54,954 bases of DNA from Bacteroidales bacterium (GTDB taxonomy: Bacteria; Bacteroidota; Bacteroidia; Bacteroidales; F082): positions 1 through 54,954 of the forward strand of contig JAFGYB010000044.1 in NCBI GenBank assembly GCA_016936355.1, read 5' to 3'. Positions 16,395 through 25,298 of the stretch are shown here, in pieces. Below the pieces are notes generated by a model. The model worked only from the letters and a program-made list of their open reading frames with translations, did no database searches and was not told the origin of the DNA. The position numbers were made by a program, and so were the translations under genes. Numbering within the stretch: position 1 is the first letter of the stretch; every line of letters begins with the position of its first letter.

Positions 16395-16811
16395 TCAACC
16401 CTTGATCGTCAGCGTACTGCCGCTTTGGGTAACCGTATATTTTTTCAAAGGAGCCGGTGGAGGCCCGTACAGTACATTCCCGTTGATGTCATAGGTCCCG
16501 CCATGACAGGGACACACAAAGTCGTTGGAGCTTTTGTTATAGGCCACACTACAACCCTGGTGGGTACAGATATCCGACAGGGCCACAAACCGCCCACCGG
16601 AATTCACAATAATGACATTGTTTTTAATCACAGCACCGCCCGGTGAATTCAAAGCAGTGTAGGGTGACTGATTCAAATCAATAGAGAAGTTCACACTGCC
16701 TGCCGAGGTTCCCAAAGTACTTTTTTGACAACTTTCAAGAAAAATTGATGCACCCACAAAAGCTGAGCCACACAAAATACAAGACGATTTTAGAAAGTTT
16801 CTTCGATCCAT
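16395..16811 (-). CDS. Rieske [2Fe-2S] protein with Tat-like leader
   Basis: 138-aa exported iron-sulfur protein. The N-terminus MDRRNFLKSS is a twin-arginine-like leader, followed by a hydrophobic stretch and LESCQKS, a possible lipid-attachment Cys (about residue 28). The Rieske motifs CTHQGC (about 82-87) and CPCHGGTYD (about 99-107) supply two Cys and two His ligands. Length fits a stand-alone Rieske electron carrier rather than a bc1 subunit, and no cytochrome b gene is adjacent. Convergent with the GNAT gene (1-base gap between stops). The redox partner is unknown. Confidence 0.9.
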   Translation of the reverse strand: MDRRNFLKSSCILCGSAFVGASIFLESCQKSTLGTSAGSVNFSIDLNQSPYTALNSPGGAVIKNNVIIVNSGGRFVALSDICTHQGCSVAYNKSSNDFVCPCHGGTYDINGNVLYGPPPAPLKKYTVTQSGSTLTIKG

Positions 16812-17020
16812 TTTTTCAGATTTAATGTTAACGATTGTTCGTTGAAATCAGGGTTGGTTATTTATTCTGATTCCAAATAAGAACGCAAGGTAGTTTTTCG
16901 TGGTATGAGGCCTGTCAGAGTTTAAGAGTTTTTAACAAAAAAGCGTTTGAATCATACATGAAACAAAGAATTTTCTATTTTTACTTCTCGATGAAAAATG
17001 CCTTGTAAAGGGTATTTTGA

Positions 17021-17755
17021 ATGAAGAAAAAAACAGTCAGAAGTCACCAACAATTAGTTATGAATTCCCGTATCAACACTCCTTTGGAAGACTACTTGAG
17101 CGCGCTTATCAAAGAATTTAGTTGCAACGCCGACCCGAAAAATGCCCGGGGACAAAAAGCCTACATGAAAGATCAGTTTGAGTTTCTGGGCATCAAAGCA
17201 CCGATACGGCAACACATTCAAAAACCTTTTCTGGCAAAACCTCATTTACCACCCAAACGTGAACTGGATTCCATTATTCATCAACTCTGGAATCAACCCT
17301 ATCGCGAATACCAGTATTTCGCTCAGGAACTGGCTCTGAAGTATGTCAAAGACTTAGAAAAAAGGGACCTTGCTCTCCTGGAATACATGATCATCCATTT
17401 CTCGTGGTGGGACACGGTGGACTTTATAGCTGCCAAACTGGTGGGAGCCTATTTGAAAACTTTTCCCGAAGAAAGAAAAACCTGTGTGGAAAGATGGCTT
17501 TCCTCCGAAGATCTGTGGCTGAAACGCACTGCCATTCTGTTTCAGTTGAAATACAAAATAGAAACCGACACCGAACTGCTGTCGCACATCATCCGATCCC
17601 TCACCTGCACCAGAGAATTTTTCATCAACAAAGCCATTGGTTGGGCCCTCAGAGAATACGGAAAAACCAATCCGGACTGGGTAACTCAATTTGCAGAACA
17701 AACACAACTCAGTCCTTTAAGCCGGAAAGAAGCCTTAAGAAGAATTATTCAGTAA
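17021..17755 (+). CDS. DNA alkylation repair protein, AlkD-like
   Basis: 244 aa, all-helical HEAT-like repeat protein of the AlkC/AlkD family of base-excision glycosylases that remove alkylated purines. Recognisable features: KDQFEFLGIKAPIRQHIQK (about 49-67), HQLWNQPYREYQYFAQELA, WWDTVDFIAAKLVGAYL (the conserved WDxVD region holding the catalytic Asp), WLKRTAILFQLKYK and the C-terminal INKAIGWALREYGKTNPDWV. ATG 17021 and ATG 17060 are both possible starts; neither has a ribosome site. It is followed within 13 bases by an outer-membrane-type protein gene, which may share its transcript by position only. Confidence 0.88.
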   Translation: MKKKTVRSHQQLVMNSRINTPLEDYLSALIKEFSCNADPKNARGQKAYMKDQFEFLGIKAPIRQHIQKPFLAKPHLPPKRELDSIIHQLWNQPYREYQYFAQELALKYVKDLEKRDLALLEYMIIHFSWWDTVDFIAAKLVGAYLKTFPEERKTCVERWLSSEDLWLKRTAILFQLKYKIETDTELLSHIIRSLTCTREFFINKAIGWALREYGKTNPDWVTQFAEQTQLSPLSRKEALRRIIQ

Positions 17756-17767
17756 CCCGATAACCCT

Positions 17768-18823
17768 ATGAAAAAAATTATTTTAACCCTTTTGCTTTTC
17801 AGCATTTATCTTTTTTCAAACGCTCAATCGAATTTCAAAAAAGGATCCATCATTAAATTGAACGGGACAGAAGTACAGGGATCCATCAATTACACCGGTG
17901 ACATACAAAACAGTAAGGTCTGTGTATTTAAAAACGAGCATGGAAATGTAACCCGCTACCATCCGGGGGAGATTTCGGGTTACCGTTATAACCGGGGAGG
18001 TTATTATGTTTCACGATATTTAAAAGATACCAATACCGTGCATCAAATCTTTGCGCGATATCTGGTCAGGGGGGAAAAGAGCGTCTATTTTTTAAGAGAC
18101 AAATCCGGATATCACTATCTGTTGGAATTCAAAAAGGATACCCTGACCCTGATTCCTTACGAGGTCAATATCATTTGGAAAAAAGGCAATCCTTATGAAC
18201 AAACGCCCACAGCATACAAAGGCTATCTCCAGTATTATTTTAAAGACCAGCCGTCACTGAAGAATACAATCAGTCAAATGGGGCAACCCAGCTTCAACAA
18301 TATGATCCGGCTGACCAAGAAATATAACGAGTTAACCTGCGGCGATACCTGTTATACGGTTTATTACAAACAGCCCTCTCTGAAATTTGGTATTGAACCG
18401 AGGTATGATTTTTATCTTGGTAAAAATTTGCTTTATGATCAGGGCATCCTCAGTTCATTTGGTGTTTTGGTTTACCTGAGGTTACCGCGCGCAGGTGAAC
18501 GTTGGAGCATAAAAACCGGTTATTTCCGATTATTTTATAAAAAGAATGAAACCCAGACCGTAGAACAAGGAGCCAGAATACCACTTATGGTCAACTACAT
18601 TTTTACAAATAACCGTACTATTCAGCCTAAGATTGATATCGGAGTAAACATAATATCCTCTTTGGTTGTAGTATACAATATTTCACCGGGAGTTATGGTA
18701 CAAATTGACAAAAAACTGTTTTTGGATCTGGGTTACGAAACATTTATTCACCCGGGTGCCATGATCGGTGGAACTTTCTTTATGGCCAATTCACTCCACG
18801 CCGGGTTTTATTTGAAACTATAA
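17768..18823 (+). CDS. hypothetical exported protein, probable outer-membrane barrel
   Basis: 351 aa with a Sec signal peptide (cut after LFSNAQ, about residue 20). The N-terminal third is a compact beta domain (IKLNGTEVQGSINYTGD, VTRYHPGEISGYRYN) often seen in Bacteroidota exported proteins. The C-terminal part (about 200-351) has amphipathic strands (LSSFGVLVYLRLP, IPLMVNYIFTNN, GVMVQIDKKLFLDLGYE) ending in LHAGFYLKL, typical of an outer-membrane barrel. No enzyme motif is visible. The function is unknown. Confidence 0.75.
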   Translation: MKKIILTLLLFSIYLFSNAQSNFKKGSIIKLNGTEVQGSINYTGDIQNSKVCVFKNEHGNVTRYHPGEISGYRYNRGGYYVSRYLKDTNTVHQIFARYLVRGEKSVYFLRDKSGYHYLLEFKKDTLTLIPYEVNIIWKKGNPYEQTPTAYKGYLQYYFKDQPSLKNTISQMGQPSFNNMIRLTKKYNELTCGDTCYTVYYKQPSLKFGIEPRYDFYLGKNLLYDQGILSSFGVLVYLRLPRAGERWSIKTGYFRLFYKKNETQTVEQGARIPLMVNYIFTNNRTIQPKIDIGVNIISSLVVVYNISPGVMVQIDKKLFLDLGYETFIHPGAMIGGTFFMANSLHAGFYLKL

Positions 18824-18889
18824 ATTTCCAAACATTATCAACTTTCAGACTTTTTAACGCTGTAATATACGATACCCTTTGAGGTTTCT

Positions 18890-18897
18890 TATCTTTG
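18890..18897 (+). promoter_or_regulatory. -7 element TATCTTTG for waaA
   Basis: Good TAnnTTTG match 31 bases before the KDO transferase ATG. Confidence 0.5.
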
Positions 18898-18927
18898 CAT
18901 TCCGGTTCACATTTTCAACCGTAAGCG

Positions 18928-20172
18928 ATGGTATATATCTATAATTTTTTTGTTTATCTGTTCAGTCTGATCATCCGGCTGGCTTCCCCTTTTAATGCAC
19001 AGGCACGTCTTTTTGTAAAGGGGCGCAAAGATCAATTCAAAAGAATAAAAGAAGCCCTGGGACCTTACGATGAAATTGCCTGGTTCCACTGTGCCAGTCT
19101 GGGAGAGTTTGAACAGGGTCGACCGGTAATGGAAGCCTTCCGAAAAACTTTTCCCCGCTATAAAATTCTGCTTACGTTCTTCTCACCTTCGGGTTACGAA
19201 CTGAAAAAAGACAATGCACCCGCCGATTATGTTTTTTATCTGCCCATGGATAAAGCGCACAACGCACGTCGTTTTGTTAGAATAGTCAGACCCCGGATTG
19301 CCGTGTTCATCAAGTACGAATACTGGTTCAACTACATGAACGAACTGTATAAGAACAAAATTCCGTTGTTTTATATTTCGGCTATATTCCGTAAAAAACA
19401 GCATTTTTTCAAAACCTGGGGCTGGTGGTTCCGGAATCAACTGCAAAAGGTCAGCTGGTTCATGGTGCAAAATGAGGCCTCGGCCCAATTGCTCACCAAC
19501 ATCAAAATCTTTCACCACGAAGTGAGCGGCGATACCCGTTTCGACCGGGTACTGAAAATCCTGGAAAGTCCCCGCGAACTATCGGTTTTGGAAAGTTTCA
19601 AAGGCGACAGCAAAATCCTGATGGCAGGCAGTACCTGGCCTCCCGACGAAGGGATTCTGAAAAATTACTTTGAACAAAAACCCGACCTAAAACTGGTGAT
19701 TGCTGCCCACAAAACCGATGAGGCCCACATCAGAGAGATACAACAGAAATTTGCCGATTGGAACCCGGTTCTCTTTTCTCAGGCTGATGAAGTATCGGTC
19801 CAGAATGCACAGGTATTAATCGTGGATGTAATGGGCTTACTCTCGGGATTGTACCGTTACGCGGATATCGCTTATGTGGGTGGTGGATTTGGTACAGGGA
19901 TCCATAATTTACTGGAACCCGCCGTTTTTGGGATTCCTGTTCTGTTCGGACCCAACCACCAGCATTTTCAGGAGGCACTGGACTTATTAGAAAAGGGAGG
20001 GGGGTTCACCATTAGAAACAAAACACAGTTTCAGGAAATCATGGATCAGCTGCTTTCCGAACCCGAAAAATATATTCAGGCAGCCCGGGCTGCCCAAACC
20101 TATGTCAGCAGCCATTCCGGAGCAACGGACAAGGTAATCTGGAAAATGAAAGAATATATTGTTGCCGGTTAA
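18928..20172 (+). CDS. waaA: 3-deoxy-D-manno-octulosonic acid transferase
   Basis: Inner-membrane glycosyltransferase (GT30) that attaches KDO from CMP-KDO to the lipid A precursor in LPS biosynthesis. 414 aa. An N-terminal anchor helix (about 3-20) is followed by the conserved FHCASLGEFEQGRPVMEAF segment (about 54-71), containing the catalytic Glu, then FKYEYWFNYM-type residues (IKYEYW), SAIFRKKQHFFK, ILMAGSTWPPDE and the C-terminal nucleotide-sugar site YVGGGFGTGIHNLLEPAVFGIPVLFGPNHQHFQEA. Length matches the family. Its presence shows an LPS-bearing cell. Leucyl aminopeptidase follows 50 bases after the stop. Confidence 0.95.
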   Translation: MVYIYNFFVYLFSLIIRLASPFNAQARLFVKGRKDQFKRIKEALGPYDEIAWFHCASLGEFEQGRPVMEAFRKTFPRYKILLTFFSPSGYELKKDNAPADYVFYLPMDKAHNARRFVRIVRPRIAVFIKYEYWFNYMNELYKNKIPLFYISAIFRKKQHFFKTWGWWFRNQLQKVSWFMVQNEASAQLLTNIKIFHHEVSGDTRFDRVLKILESPRELSVLESFKGDSKILMAGSTWPPDEGILKNYFEQKPDLKLVIAAHKTDEAHIREIQQKFADWNPVLFSQADEVSVQNAQVLIVDVMGLLSGLYRYADIAYVGGGFGTGIHNLLEPAVFGIPVLFGPNHQHFQEALDLLEKGGGFTIRNKTQFQEIMDQLLSEPEKYIQAARAAQTYVSSHSGATDKVIWKMKEYIVAG

Positions 20173-20222
20173 TTTCCTTGTTTTTTAAAAATTCCGATTA
20201 TTTTTGTGAAAATTTAAAAATA

Positions 20223-21668
20223 ATGACCATGTCAACACTATTGAAAAAAGCACTGAGAAAACCCACAGCTGCCGATATAGTTTTTCTGGTAAAAGACGGC
20301 AAGGACCTGACCCAAATTGGTCTTACCGAAGACGAAATGGCGTATGTAAAAAAACAACACCGCGACAAACAACGGGTGATTGTGATCAACCGCTACAAGA
20401 ACCTCTTAATTGTGGTGTACGGCGATCACCTGGGAACCCTGGCATCGCGACTGGAATCGTACCGCATGCGCGGCGACGAGGCCCAGTTGTTGCTCAATAA
20501 GGCTTCGGTAGAAAGAACGGTAGTTTTTAACATTCATGCTTCCAGAGAAGAAACACTGGCTTTTACGGAAGGAATGGTATTGGGCAATTACCAGTTTGTA
20601 AAATATAAGAAAGAAGGGTCCCGGAAGGGCAATACACTGAAAGAAGTGGACGTATACGACCAGCAGATTTCAGATGAAGACCTTACGGAAACATCTGCTC
20701 TGATTGACGGTGTTGTTCTGGCTCGTAACTGGGTTAACGAACCCGTTTCCTATCTGACTGCCGTTCGGTTTGCCGATGAAATGAAAGAACAGGGTGAAGC
20801 CGTTGGTTTAAAGGTGGAAATATTCAACAAGAAAAAGATCGAAAGCCTGAAAATGGGTGGTCTGCTGGCAGTGAATAAAGGAAGTATTGATCCGCCTACG
20901 TTCACAATGATGGAGTGGAAACCTAAAAATGCTGCCAACAAGAAGCCGTATATCCTGGTTGGGAAAGGTGTAGTGTATGATACCGGTGGTCTGAGCCTGA
21001 AACCGACCAATTTTATGGACACCATGAAATGTGATATGGGAGGTGGAGCTGCCGTAGCCGGTGCCATGATCTCCATTGCCAAAAACAAATTACCCGTCTA
21101 TGTGATTGGTTTGGTACCCGCCACCGACAATCGACCCGATGGCAACGCTTATGCACCGGGAGATGTCGTCCATATGCACGATGGTTCGACAGTGGAAGTG
21201 CTGAATACCGATGCTGAAGGCCGGATGATCCTGGCTGATGCACTGAGTTTCGCCAAACAATTCAAACCTGAATTGGTGATTGACACAGCCACCCTGACGG
21301 GTGCAGCAGCCCGGGCTATTGGTCCCCAGGCCATGGTGGGGATGCAAGCCAAAGCCGATAAGGATTTTGAAACACTTTCGCGTGCCGGTTCTATGGTTCA
21401 TGAACGTATTGTAGAATTTCCGTTCTGGGATGAATACAAGGAAATGCTGAGATCCGAAATCGCCGACCTGAAAAACATCGGCGGTGCAGAAGCCGGAGCC
21501 ATCACAGCCGGTAAGTTTCTGGAACATTTTACCGATTATCCTTATATCCACCTGGATATTGCAGCTCCTGCTTTTCTCGACAAACGCGGAGGCTACCGTG
21601 GGATTGGAGGAACCGGAGTCGGAGTCCGCCTCTTTTATGAATTCATGAAAACAAAAGCTTCAGAATAG
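20223..21668 (+). CDS. pepA: leucyl aminopeptidase, M17 family
   Basis: Cytosolic zinc/manganese aminopeptidase, 481 aa from ATG 20223. The open frame begins at 20178, but the extra residues are not family-like; a second ATG lies at 20229. Metal and active-site motifs: VGKGVVYDTGGLSLKP (Lys and Asp ligands, about 245-260), the M17 signature NTDAEGRMILADAL (about 331-344), and the C-terminal GYRGIGGTGVGVRLF. Length fits the family. A strong bidirectional hairpin right after the stop insulates it from the convergent ABC transporter genes. Confidence 0.95.
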   Translation: MTMSTLLKKALRKPTAADIVFLVKDGKDLTQIGLTEDEMAYVKKQHRDKQRVIVINRYKNLLIVVYGDHLGTLASRLESYRMRGDEAQLLLNKASVERTVVFNIHASREETLAFTEGMVLGNYQFVKYKKEGSRKGNTLKEVDVYDQQISDEDLTETSALIDGVVLARNWVNEPVSYLTAVRFADEMKEQGEAVGLKVEIFNKKKIESLKMGGLLAVNKGSIDPPTFTMMEWKPKNAANKKPYILVGKGVVYDTGGLSLKPTNFMDTMKCDMGGGAAVAGAMISIAKNKLPVYVIGLVPATDNRPDGNAYAPGDVVHMHDGSTVEVLNTDAEGRMILADALSFAKQFKPELVIDTATLTGAAARAIGPQAMVGMQAKADKDFETLSRAGSMVHERIVEFPFWDEYKEMLRSEIADLKNIGGAEAGAITAGKFLEHFTDYPYIHLDIAAPAFLDKRGGYRGIGGTGVGVRLFYEFMKTKASE

Positions 21669-21669
21669 A

Positions 21670-21704
21670 TAAAAAAAGCCGGTTCGTTGAGCCGGTTTTT
21701 TTAT
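21670..21704. terminator. bidirectional intrinsic terminator
   Basis: An A-run, CCGG-cored stem (GCCGG...GCCGG, pairing through the self-complementary CCGG), and T-run, directly between the stops of pepA (+) and the ABC transporter (-). Confidence 0.8.
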
Positions 21705-21705
21705 T

Positions 21706-23469
21706 TTAGCTGGCCACCTTCCCTTCCATCAGCATGTTGATGGCATCCTCCAGAGAACCGGCACGCGTAATGGTTCCGGTATTTACAAAATAGATTACAT
21801 CAGCATTGGCAATGGTATTCAGCCTGTGGGCAATGATCACTTTCGTGGTGGTTTGCGGGAGTTTATCCAGGATGTCTTCAAGCAGTTTTTCCGTGACGGT
21901 GTCAATGTTGGCTGTCGCTTCATCCAGAATAAGCAAATCGGGCCTGCGAAGCACTGCCCGCATGAAGGCAATCAGTTGCTTCTGTCCCAGGCTGATGCCC
22001 TCACCTGAACTTTCCACCCTGGTTTCCAGTCTTTCATCAAAACGTTGCAGCAGCTGTTCAAGCCCGGCATCCGAAAAGATCTTTTCCAACTCTTCGTTGT
22101 TGTGATCGCGGTATTTTTCGTTACCGTATAAGATATTATCGCGCAACGTACCACTGAACAAAAACGGTTCCTGCAAAATAAACCCGATCTTTTGAGTACG
22201 CTCTTCATCGGTAAACGTTCGAATATCGCGACCATTCAGTAGTACAGACCCTTTGGTCGGGTCATACAAACGAGAGATCAAGGAGGCTGTAGTTGTTTTC
22301 CCACCACCGGTTGGTCCCACAAATGCATAGGTCTTTCCCTTAGTCAAATCGAAACTGATATTGTGTAATACTTCGGTCCCGTTGGGATAGGCAAAAGACA
22401 CTTCTTTAAAGGACATCAACGAATCGCTTTCGTTCTTTTTCCCGGTTTCCAACAACGGTAAATTGTTTTCCATGTTCAGGATTCTGTGAATCCGGTCCCA
22501 GGCAGCCAGTGCCAGCTGAAAGTTGGCCCACAACCCAGCCATTTGCCTTAACGGATTGTAAAAGTTGCCGATGTAGGCCAGGAAACTGATCAGCATCCCG
22601 ATGGTAAACTGATGCACCGAAATCAAGTAAATACCAAAGGTAAGTACCACCATCTGACCGATGTTGGAAAACAGGGTATACACCGGCTGGAAGAGGTTGT
22701 TGGCAATTCCTGCCTTCACTGCTGAATCATAATTGTCTTTGTTGGCTTTATCGAACCGATGGCGGAAATAGTCGCGGCGATTGAACGCCACCACCACTTT
22801 AAAATTGTTCAGGCTTTCCTGAACTTCAGAGCTCAGAAATCCCACGTTGCGCAGGTTGACAGCGTTGCGGTTTTTTACCCAGGGAGAAATAAATTGGGTA
22901 AAAATCCAGATAAAAATAGCCGGTGCCAGGGAAGCCAGACCCAGTTTCCAATTGATCGATACCAGGAATATGGCAGCTCCGATCATGATCATCACCGAGC
23001 GGACAAACTGCATCAGCGATTGGGAAAAAAACTGATTGATGTTGTCCGTATCATTGTTAATACGCGAAATTAAATCGCCGGTTTTGTTTTGGTTGAAAAA
23101 ATCAACCGGGAGACTTTGCAGCTTTTGGAATAAATTGTTGCGTAAGGTAAACAACATGCGTTGCCCCACAGTTCCCATCAGCTTGGCCTGGATATACCCG
23201 GCTCCCAAAGAAATAAGATACATAATCAATAAGATTCCACTGAAGACCAACACACCATGATATTGCTTGGTGACAATGTATTTGTTGACCGTGTAACCGA
23301 TCAGTATAGGCCCCATCAGACTGAGTGCGGCAGCAATCTGCATGGCAATAAACGCCGTCAGCAACGTCTTTTTCTCCTCCACCATGTTGGAGATCAAAGT
23401 CCGCAGTGACCCTAGTGTAGTCTTTTTGGCCTGCCGGCTTTCGATGTCGCTGTTAAGATTGTAATTCAT
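21706..23469 (-). CDS. ABC exporter half-transporter, subunit 1 (consensus Walker B)
   Basis: 587 aa: six-helix type I exporter membrane domain (about 30-330) fused to an ATPase domain. Walker A is GPTGGGKTT (about 389-397) and Walker B LLILDEAT with the catalytic Glu, but the signature loop reads ISLGQKQ instead of LSGGQ. It overlaps the next subunit gene (start 23469, partner stop 23453), so the two are translationally coupled and very likely form a heterodimer. In such pairs the degenerate signature of one subunit faces the degenerate Walker B of the other, which is what is seen here. Substrate is likely a lipid, drug or peptide; it cannot be read from sequence. Confidence 0.92.
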   Translation of the reverse strand: MNYNLNSDIESRQAKKTTLGSLRTLISNMVEEKKTLLTAFIAMQIAAALSLMGPILIGYTVNKYIVTKQYHGVLVFSGILLIMYLISLGAGYIQAKLMGTVGQRMLFTLRNNLFQKLQSLPVDFFNQNKTGDLISRINNDTDNINQFFSQSLMQFVRSVMIMIGAAIFLVSINWKLGLASLAPAIFIWIFTQFISPWVKNRNAVNLRNVGFLSSEVQESLNNFKVVVAFNRRDYFRHRFDKANKDNYDSAVKAGIANNLFQPVYTLFSNIGQMVVLTFGIYLISVHQFTIGMLISFLAYIGNFYNPLRQMAGLWANFQLALAAWDRIHRILNMENNLPLLETGKKNESDSLMSFKEVSFAYPNGTEVLHNISFDLTKGKTYAFVGPTGGGKTTTASLISRLYDPTKGSVLLNGRDIRTFTDEERTQKIGFILQEPFLFSGTLRDNILYGNEKYRDHNNEELEKIFSDAGLEQLLQRFDERLETRVESSGEGISLGQKQLIAFMRAVLRRPDLLILDEATANIDTVTEKLLEDILDKLPQTTTKVIIAHRLNTIANADVIYFVNTGTITRAGSLEDAINMLMEGKVAS

Positions 23470-25201
23470 ACTGATTGGTACTGAGCTGGGAATTATAAAT
23501 CTGTATGTACTCGGGACAGGATTTTAGTAACTCGTCGTGCGTACCAACGGCCACCACTTCACCTTCCATGAGCAGGATGATCTGATCAAAACCTTTAACG
23601 GGTTCTATTTTCTGTGTTACGGAAATCAGGGTCAAATCACGGTAATTTTCCGCAACCCGCTGTAGGATTTTCTGTTCTGTTTTCTGGTCCACACGGGCCG
23701 TAAAATCATCGAGCAATAAAAGCTTTGGATTCAATGCCAGTGCCCGCGCCAGCATAATTCGTTGCTTCTGTCCGCCTGACAAACTGGTTCCTCTTTCCGA
23801 AGTAATCGTGTCCAGCTTATCGGGAAGTGTTTCAATGTATTCTTTCAAACCGGCTGTCTCCAGTGCCGTTTTCAGTGATTCATCCGTCACCTGATCGCTA
23901 AAGGCAATATTCTCACGTAAGCTGATGTTGAACAACACGCTGTCCTGAAACACAAATCCGATTTGATTGTGAAAAAACTCCTTGTTGTATTCATCAATGG
24001 GAACTCCGTCAAACAATAAGTTGCCTTTTTCCGGTTTGACTAATCCGGTGAGCAGGTATAGCAGCTGGCTTTTCCCTGCCGCTGTCGGTCCGATGATGGC
24101 AGTCCGGGTTCCCGCCCGAACCGAAAATGAAATGTCTTTCAGAACTGGTTTTCCGCTGTAGGAAACATAAATATTCTTCAATTCCAGGCTTCCCGTCAGT
24201 GGAGTCTCCAGTTTTCCCAGATCAGCCGTTTCGGGTGCTGTCATTACCCTATCGATCCGCTCATAGGATGCCGAGGCCCGGGCAATAATATTGCTCATAA
24301 ATCCAATCATGATAATAGGGAAGATCAACAAAGCCACATAGCTGTTGAACGCGGTAAAATTACCCAGTGACAAGCTTCCCTGGATCACAAAATGCCCGCC
24401 AAGTGCCAATATGGTGAGCAGGGCCAGACTGGCTACAAAGGTTATGAAGGGGATCAGGGTAGCAAAAAGGGTCAGGATGGAAATGCCAATATTTTTGGCT
24501 TCCGAACTGGCCTCCATAAATTTTTTGTATTCCAGCATCTGGGAATTGATTACCCGAATGATCGCAGCTCCTAATATGCTTTCGTTGATGATTTTGTTCA
24601 GCCAGTCAATCACTTCGCGGGAACGCTTAAACAAGACCCTCACTTTTTTCAATATCATGTAAAAGGCAAAGGCGATAATGGGGATAATCATAATTACCGG
24701 TATTGCCAGCTTCCAGTCGATGGTGATGAGCAATATGCTGATACCGATAATCATAAAAAGTGACGAAACAATGGAAGAAACTGCCTGGGCTACAAACATT
24801 TTCACAGAATCCATGTCAGATGTCAGATTGGTCAGCAATCGCGAGGGATTGGATTTTTGAATAAAGGCATAACTCTGACGGGAAATCTTATCCGACAGTT
24901 TTTTTCGCAAATCGAGAGCCACCCGTTCGGAAGCATAAGTCTGCACCACCGACTGCAAATAACTGAATATAAAAATTACCAGTGTAACGATCACAAATTC
25001 GGTCAGCATGGTATGCAAAATAAAATGACCGTGCGAATAGGCATCAATCCCTTTGGCAATGATTTTGGGAATCACCAGATTGGTCCCGTTCCCCAGGAGG
25101 GTGAACACCACCAACAGGACGATCATCCCTTTGTAGGGCTTCAGCAGAGCAAAAAGTTTTGCCTGACCTTTTTTGTTTGGAGCCTGTTTTTTCTTCGCCA
25201 T
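23453..25201 (-). CDS. ABC exporter half-transporter, subunit 2 (degenerate Walker B)
   Basis: 582 aa, membrane domain (about 25-320) plus ATPase domain. Walker A GPTAAGKSQ and the signature LSGGQKQ are intact, but Walker B reads LLLLDDFTARVD, with Asp in place of the catalytic Glu. It therefore contributes a non-hydrolysing ATP site together with the altered signature of subunit 1, as in TM287/288- and BmrCD-type asymmetric exporters. First gene of the two-gene operon. It has a Lys-rich cytoplasmic N-terminus (MAKKKQAPNKKGQAK). A strong hairpin upstream (25230-25278) ends transcription from the aldo/keto reductase gene. Confidence 0.92.
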   Translation of the reverse strand: MAKKKQAPNKKGQAKLFALLKPYKGMIVLLVVFTLLGNGTNLVIPKIIAKGIDAYSHGHFILHTMLTEFVIVTLVIFIFSYLQSVVQTYASERVALDLRKKLSDKISRQSYAFIQKSNPSRLLTNLTSDMDSVKMFVAQAVSSIVSSLFMIIGISILLITIDWKLAIPVIMIIPIIAFAFYMILKKVRVLFKRSREVIDWLNKIINESILGAAIIRVINSQMLEYKKFMEASSEAKNIGISILTLFATLIPFITFVASLALLTILALGGHFVIQGSLSLGNFTAFNSYVALLIFPIIMIGFMSNIIARASASYERIDRVMTAPETADLGKLETPLTGSLELKNIYVSYSGKPVLKDISFSVRAGTRTAIIGPTAAGKSQLLYLLTGLVKPEKGNLLFDGVPIDEYNKEFFHNQIGFVFQDSVLFNISLRENIAFSDQVTDESLKTALETAGLKEYIETLPDKLDTITSERGTSLSGGQKQRIMLARALALNPKLLLLDDFTARVDQKTEQKILQRVAENYRDLTLISVTQKIEPVKGFDQIILLMEGEVVAVGTHDELLKSCPEYIQIYNSQLSTNQYELQS

Positions 25202-25229
25202 TTAATTGAAATTGCTATGCAAAGAAACG

Positions 25230-25278
25230 GCAAAAATCCGGTTCCTCAGCGATGAATGTGCAGAGGAACCGGATTTAA
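25230..25278 (-). terminator. intrinsic terminator of the aldo/keto reductase gene
   Basis: Perfect arms AAATCCGGTTCCTC/GAGGAACCGGATTT around a 15-base loop. Read on the minus strand it is followed by a T-run, 20 bases after the reductase stop. Confidence 0.85.
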
Positions 25279-25298
25279 ACGATGTGTCAAACGGGTTA

